A stretch of 7,673 bases of DNA from Chloroflexota bacterium. Its GTDB lineage: Bacteria > Chloroflexota > Limnocylindria > Limnocylindrales > CSP1-4. A program made the position numbers and the translations under genes. The notes beneath the pieces were generated by a model, which was given only the letters and a program-made list of their open reading frames with translations, was not told the DNA's origin and ran no database searches. The stretch is from NCBI GenBank assembly GCA_021786915.1, contig JAJYMP010000117.1, forward strand, positions 1-7,673. Direction: 5' to 3'. Shown here piece after piece: positions 4,457-7,673 of the stretch. Every line of letters begins with the position of its first letter. Position 1 is the stretch's first letter.

Positions 4457-7400
4457 GTGGCCACCATCCCCTTCGCCGAGCTGCACTGCCACACCTACTT
4501 CTCGTTCCTCGACGGGGCGTCGGCCCCGGACGACATCGTCGAGCGGGCGGCCGAGCTGGGCCTCGCCGGGCTGGCGGTCACGGACCACAACGGGCTGTAC
4601 GGCGCCGTCCGCTTCACGAGTGCGGCGGAGGCTGCGGGGATCCACCCGGTCGTCGGCATCGAGATCGAGCTGCTGGACCCGTGCGTGCCGGACCCGGGCG
4701 GGATCGCGGTGCCGGGGCGACGGGCGTGGCGCCCGGGCCGGCGGCGGCCAACGCCGCAGCCCGAACTCCCGTGCCCGGTGGAGGGCCGACCGGCTCGCCC
4801 CCGGCCCGAGCGCGCCCTGCTGCCCGGCCACCGCGAGGTGCGCAAGGAGGACCACCGGGGGATCGGCGAGGCGGAGCGCGGCCCGCACCTGGTGCTGCTC
4901 GCACGGAACGAGGCAGGCTGGCGGAGCCTGTGCCGGATGGCGTCACGGGCGAACCTGGCCGGGACGAAAGCGGTGCCGAAATTCACCCACGAGCTGCTGG
5001 CGGCGAACGCCGAGGGGCTGGTGGCGCTGTCGGGGTGCCGGCACGGGGAGATCGCGCGGCGCCTGCGGGCCGGCGACCGCGAGGGCGCGCGCGCGGCGGC
5101 CGAGCGGTACGCGCTGCTGTTCGGCTCGGCATCGGCTTCGCCCGGCTCCGCATCGGCCTCGTCGGCGTCGGCTGCGTCCGGCTCGTCGTCTTCGGCGGCC
5201 GCGGCCGGCTTCGTCCTCGAGCTCTCGCACCACCTGCTCCCCGACGACGACTGGCTGGCGTCCGAGACCGCGCGCCTGGCCGACGAGCTGGGCCTGCCGA
5301 CCGTCGTCACGAACGACGTCCACTACGCCCGCCCCGACGGCCGCGAACTGCACGACGTCCTCACCGCCATCCGCCATGGCCGGACGCTGGCCGACCTGCG
5401 CGAGCTGCGCCGCCACGACGGCGAGTCATACCTCAAGGACGCCGACGATCTGCTCGCGCTGCCGCCGGGGGAGCCGACCATCGCCGCAGCCGACCCCGTG
5501 CTGGCGCGGGCCTGGCGCGAGGGGATCGCGAACTCGGTCGAGATCGCCGCCGCCTGCCACGTGGCGCTGACCTTCGAGCGCTACCGCTTCCCGGGCTTCG
5601 AGGTGCCGCGGGGCGAGACGCCGTTCAGCCACCTGTCGGGGCTGTGCTGGGAGGGCGCGCGCCGCCGGTACCACCCGTTCACGCCCCAGGTCATGCGCCA
5701 GCTGGCCCACGAGCTCGACGTCATCGAGAAGACCGGGCTCGCCGAGTTCTTCCTGATCTGCTGGGACCTGATGCAGTTCGCGAAGCGGCAGCGCATCCCG
5801 GCGCAGGGCCGGGGGTCGGCGGCGGACTCGATCGTGGCCTACGTGCTGGGGATCACCCGCGTGGACCCGATCCGCCACGAGCTGCTGTTCGAGCGGTTCA
5901 TCAACGAGGGGCGGACGGCCTACCCCGACGTGGACATCGACTTCAGCTCCGAGCGCCGGGAGGAGGTGATCCAGTACGTCTACCGCAAGTACGGGCCCGA
6001 GCACACGGGGATGGTGTGCAACCTGGTCACGTACCGGGCGCGGTCGGCGGTGCGCGAGGTGGGGTCCGCGCTCGGGTTCCCACGGCCGCTCGTGGACCGG
6101 GTGGCGAAGGCGCTCGAGACGTACGACAGCGTGATGGTCCGCCGCGACCTCGAGACCGAGGGCGGGTTCGCGCAGTTCTTCGCGCGGCCGGGCGAGGAGG
6201 GGGCCGCCGCCCCGTTGCCGGCACCCGACACGACGACGCTCGGCCTCACCGATTCGATGGGCCAGCTCAACCACGCGCGGGGCGGGCGGATCCGGACCGG
6301 CGCGCCCTCGTCCGCGCCCGCGCCCGGTCCCTCGCCCGCGCCCGGTCCCTCGCCCGCGCCCGCGCCCGCGGCCGCACCGCCGCCCGCGGCCGCACCGCCG
6401 CCCGCGGCCGCACCGCCGCCCGCGGCCGCACCGCCGCCCGCGGCCGCACCGCCGCCCGCGGCCGTGCCCCCATTCACGAACCAGGCTCGTGGTATCCCGG
6501 GAGCACCACGGGTGGGACGCCCGGTAGCGCGCGCGGTCCAGCCGCCCGAGACGGGCTCGAGCGTGGACTCGTCGGCGGCGACGACCTCGACGAAGCAGCG
6601 TCGTGTTGGGCGCGGCACCCCTGGCCGCGACGCGCCGAGCACGAAGGAGGCTCGTGCATGGCGGCAGGTTGGCGTCCCGACGGCGATTGCACGAACGGGG
6701 CTCGTGGGTGGTGGCCCCACCGGCGGCGTCGGCGATCCGGGCCCGGAGAGCACGAGCGGTGGTCGTGATCGGGGGGCCGCGGGCAGCGGCACCTGGGAGG
6801 GCGCCCCGGGCTCGGCACCGGCGATCCGCGGCGGGGGCGCCGACGACAAGGGCGGCCCCGGCGACACGCCCGCGAGCGTCGCCTGGCTGCGGGCGGGTCG
6901 CGGCACGGGGTACACGACTGAGCACCACCCCGGCCGAGGTGAGCGCCCCGGCAGCCACGGCACCGAGCGATGGGCGCCCTATCGCGAGGCGAAGCGGAAC
7001 CTCGACGAGGAGGTCGCCCGACGGCTGGACCCGGAGACCGGGATCCTCCTCCCCGAGGACCGGCGCTTCGACCCCCGGGTCGGTGGGGATCGGGAGGGGG
7101 GTCGCTCCGACCATGACGCGGGCGCCAGCAGCGTCGCCCGCCTCGACCCGCCCGTGCCGCCCGCCGGCTCGGACCCGGAGCATCGCGGCTCGGTGGCGCG
7201 CCTCTCGGACTGGGAGCGCTGGCTGGAGCTGTGCGCCCGCATCGACGGCTTCCCGCGCCACCTCTCGATCCACTCGGGCGGGATGCTGGTGACCGCGGCG
7301 CCGCTGATCGACATCGCGCCGATCGAGCGCGCCACGATGAAGGACCGGGTCGTCGTGCAGTACGACAAGCGCGACGTCGAGACGATGAAGCTGATCAAGC

Positions 7401-7673
7401 TCGACCTGCTCGGCCTGGGCATGCTCGCGGCCATCGACGAGACGCTCGGGCTCATCGAGCACGACTGCGCGGTGTGTGTCGACCTCGACCGCATCCCCGA
7501 GGAGATCCCCGAGGTGTTCGAGATGCTCCAGGCCGCCGACACCGTGGGCGTGTTCCAGGTGGAGAGCCGGGCACAGATGCAGACGCTGCCGAAGTCGCGC
7601 CCCCAGAACCTCGACGACCTGGTGGTGGAGGTCGCGATCATCCGTCCGGGCCCGATCCAGGGCAACGCGGTCC
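4457..7673 (+). CDS. dnaE2: Error-prone DNA polymerase DnaE2, N-terminal 1072 codons, with large insertions
   Basis: The frame opens at GTG 4457 (GGAG eight bases upstream) and runs without a stop to the right edge. DnaE2 is a C-family polymerase doing SOS mutagenesis with ImuB. The PHP domain begins ELHCHTYFSFLDGAS (residues 8-22), then AVTDHNGLYG, LSGCRHGE and TNDVHY. The palm has QGRGSAADS (450-458), PDVDIDF with catalytic D493 and D495, RARSAVREVG, GFPRHLSIHSGG, and KLDLLGLG with the third aspartate D983. The end, VGVFQVESRAQMQTLP then IIRPGPIQGNAV, is typical DnaE2. In E. coli DnaE the equivalent aspartates are 401, 403 and 555; here the last gap is 488 instead of 152 residues, owing to a low-complexity insertion at about residues 578-911. 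Further unusual stretches are an Arg/Pro-rich segment (about 75-143) and an Ala/Ser run (224-251). The catalytic residues seen are intact. Confidence 0.95.
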   Translation, partial: MATIPFAELHCHTYFSFLDGASAPDDIVERAAELGLAGLAVTDHNGLYGAVRFTSAAEAAGIHPVVGIEIELLDPCVPDPGGIAVPGRRAWRPGRRRPTPQPELPCPVEGRPARPRPERALLPGHREVRKEDHRGIGEAERGPHLVLLARNEAGWRSLCRMASRANLAGTKAVPKFTHELLAANAEGLVALSGCRHGEIARRLRAGDREGARAAAERYALLFGSASASPGSASASSASAASGSSSSAAAAGFVLELSHHLLPDDDWLASETARLADELGLPTVVTNDVHYARPDGRELHDVLTAIRHGRTLADLRELRRHDGESYLKDADDLLALPPGEPTIAAADPVLARAWREGIANSVEIAAACHVALTFERYRFPGFEVPRGETPFSHLSGLCWEGARRRYHPFTPQVMRQLAHELDVIEKTGLAEFFLICWDLMQFAKRQRIPAQGRGSAADSIVAYVLGITRVDPIRHELLFERFINEGRTAYPDVDIDFSSERREEVIQYVYRKYGPEHTGMVCNLVTYRARSAVREVGSALGFPRPLVDRVAKALETYDSVMVRRDLETEGGFAQFFARPGEEGAAAPLPAPDTTTLGLTDSMGQLNHARGGRIRTGAPSSAPAPGPSPAPGPSPAPAPAAAPPPAAAPPPAAAPPPAAAPPPAAAPPPAAVPPFTNQARGIPGAPRVGRPVARAVQPPETGSSVDSSAATTSTKQRRVGRGTPGRDAPSTKEARAWRQVGVPTAIARTGLVGGGPTGGVGDPGPESTSGGRDRGAAGSGTWEGAPGSAPAIRGGGADDKGGPGDTPASVAWLRAGRGTGYTTEHHPGRGERPGSHGTERWAPYREAKRNLDEEVARRLDPETGILLPEDRRFDPRVGGDREGGRSDHDAGASSVARLDPPVPPAGSDPEHRGSVARLSDWERWLELCARIDGFPRHLSIHSGGMLVTAAPLIDIAPIERATMKDRVVVQYDKRDVETMKLIKLDLLGLGMLAAIDETLGLIEHDCAVCVDLDRIPEEIPEVFEMLQAADTVGVFQVESRAQMQTLPKSRPQNLDDLVVEVAIIRPGPIQGNAV
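6320..6355 (+). repeat. Two 18-base tandem repeats encoding APGPSP
   Basis: GCGCCCGGTCCCTCGCCC occurs twice in direct succession, in frame, giving (Ala-Pro-Gly-Pro-Ser-Pro)2. Further GCGCCC dinucleotide-codon steps precede and follow it. It runs directly into the AAAPPP array. Confidence 0.9.
6368..6464 (+). repeat. Five-plus 18-base tandem repeats encoding AAAPPP
   Basis: GCGGCCGCACCGCCGCCC is present in five exact copies (6368-6457) followed by a partial sixth that breaks at GCGGCCGT. Each copy is in frame and encodes Ala3-Pro3. Each contains the 8-base palindrome GCGGCCGC. Identical copies imply recent slippage or duplication, so copy number probably varies between strains and is prone to assembly error. 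Confidence 0.95.
6475..6767 (+). repeat. Dispersed 17-base inverted-repeat units, CACGA-N7-TCGTG
   Basis: Four copies have perfect 5-base arms and a 7-base centre: 6475-6491, 6640-6656, 6690-6706 and 6751-6767. A fifth with 4-base arms lies at 6589-6605. The first and third read CACGAACCAGGCTCGTG and CACGAACGGGGCTCGTG. One copy (6690) is in a different codon phase from the others, so the conserved unit is DNA or RNA rather than protein. Spacing of the last four copies is 51, 50 and 61 bases. Confidence 0.75.

Larger units (their letters stand above)
6188..7189 (+). other. Insertion of about 334 residues inside the DnaE2 palm
   Basis: This in-frame stretch (dnaE2 residues about 578-911) separates the conserved segment ending GGFAQFF from the one starting RLSDWERWLELCARIDGFPRHL. 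It contains, in order: an acidic/polar lead-in; Pro/Ala tandem repeats (620-667); a Gly/Arg/Ala-rich low-complexity part with scattered 17-base inverted repeats (about 668-838); a more ordinary hydrophilic piece (WAPYREAKRNLDEEVARRLD, about 839-858); and a linker. By hand count, 22 of 86 codons between 6461 and 6718 end in A or T, while such codons are nearly absent in the conserved palm just upstream. No intein, transposase or known domain is visible. It could be a tolerated disordered loop, an inserted non-coding repeat element, or an assembly artefact. Confidence 0.75.

Noticed and set aside
6368..6464. CRISPR array
   Set aside because: Units are 18 bases with no spacers and encode an in-frame AAAPPP repeat.
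4138..6768. A plus-strand frame of 876 codons overlapping the GyrI-like gene and dnaE2
   Set aside because: Its translation is Arg/Pro/Gly-rich without motifs, and it overlaps the unmistakable dnaE2 frame. It is open only because stops are rare in such GC-rich DNA.
6188..7189. Intein inside dnaE2
   Set aside because: DnaE genes do host inteins, but there is no Cys/Ser splice start, no block B Thr-x-x-His and no His-Asn end followed by Cys/Ser/Thr. The sequence is low-complexity instead.
5426..7462. A minus-strand frame of 678 codons antisense to dnaE2
   Set aside because: Mirror frame of a high-GC gene. No start signal or recognisable domain, and the repeat region gives only a monotonous Arg/Gly run.
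4457..7673. dnaE2 as a frameshifted pseudogene
   Set aside because: Reading codon by codon, one frame carries every conserved block from HCHTYFSF to IIRPGPIQGNAV with no stop.

Overview
The window is very GC-rich, has strongly GC-ending codons and is densely packed with genes. This suits a high-GC bacterium such as an actinomycete or a high-GC member of the Chloroflexota; the sequence alone does not decide which. No rRNA, tRNA, insertion sequence or CRISPR array was recognised.

Layout, left to right. (1) Positions 1-902 (+) hold the 3' end of an imuB-like translesion-synthesis gene overlapping a small DUF6504-type gene by 4 bases. (2) Positions 903-2469 form a minus-strand block: a secreted Ser/Thr/Ala/Pro-rich lipoprotein (1500-2057), a 32-residue one-helix membrane protein 20 bases behind it with an excellent ribosome binding site (1381-1479), a second similar micro-protein (1088-1210), and a weaker third candidate (2227-2358). 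Several hairpins and a likely leaderless promoter lie between them. (3) Positions 2470-3814 (+) are a tightly coupled pair: a HAD-family phosphatase, apparently leaderless, and a pentapeptide-repeat protein. (4) Positions 3822-4304 (-) encode a GyrI-like effector-binding-domain protein, convergent with the pentapeptide gene. (5) From 4457 to the right edge (+) runs dnaE2, the error-prone replicative-type polymerase, open at the window end. It has its own promoter with a perfect GAAC-N4-GTTC SOS box inside the -35/-10 spacer.

How the genes fit together. ImuB, the DUF6504 protein and DnaE2 belong to the known SOS mutasome cassette of bacteria lacking Pol V. Here the cassette is split: about 3.5 kb of other genes separate imuB/DUF6504 from dnaE2, which carries its own LexA-type operator. 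Two of the intervening genes belong to families with known links to DNA gyrase (pentapeptide-repeat, GyrI-like), so a loose DNA-damage/topology theme is possible but unproven.

The most unusual element is dnaE2 itself. The reading frame is unbroken for 1072 codons, but about 334 residues of low-complexity sequence lie between the catalytic aspartates D493/D495 and D983. That stretch carries 18-base tandem repeats, four to five copies of a 17-base inverted repeat (CACGA-N7-TCGTG), and codon use unlike the rest of the gene. Two smaller low-complexity insertions lie in the PHP region.
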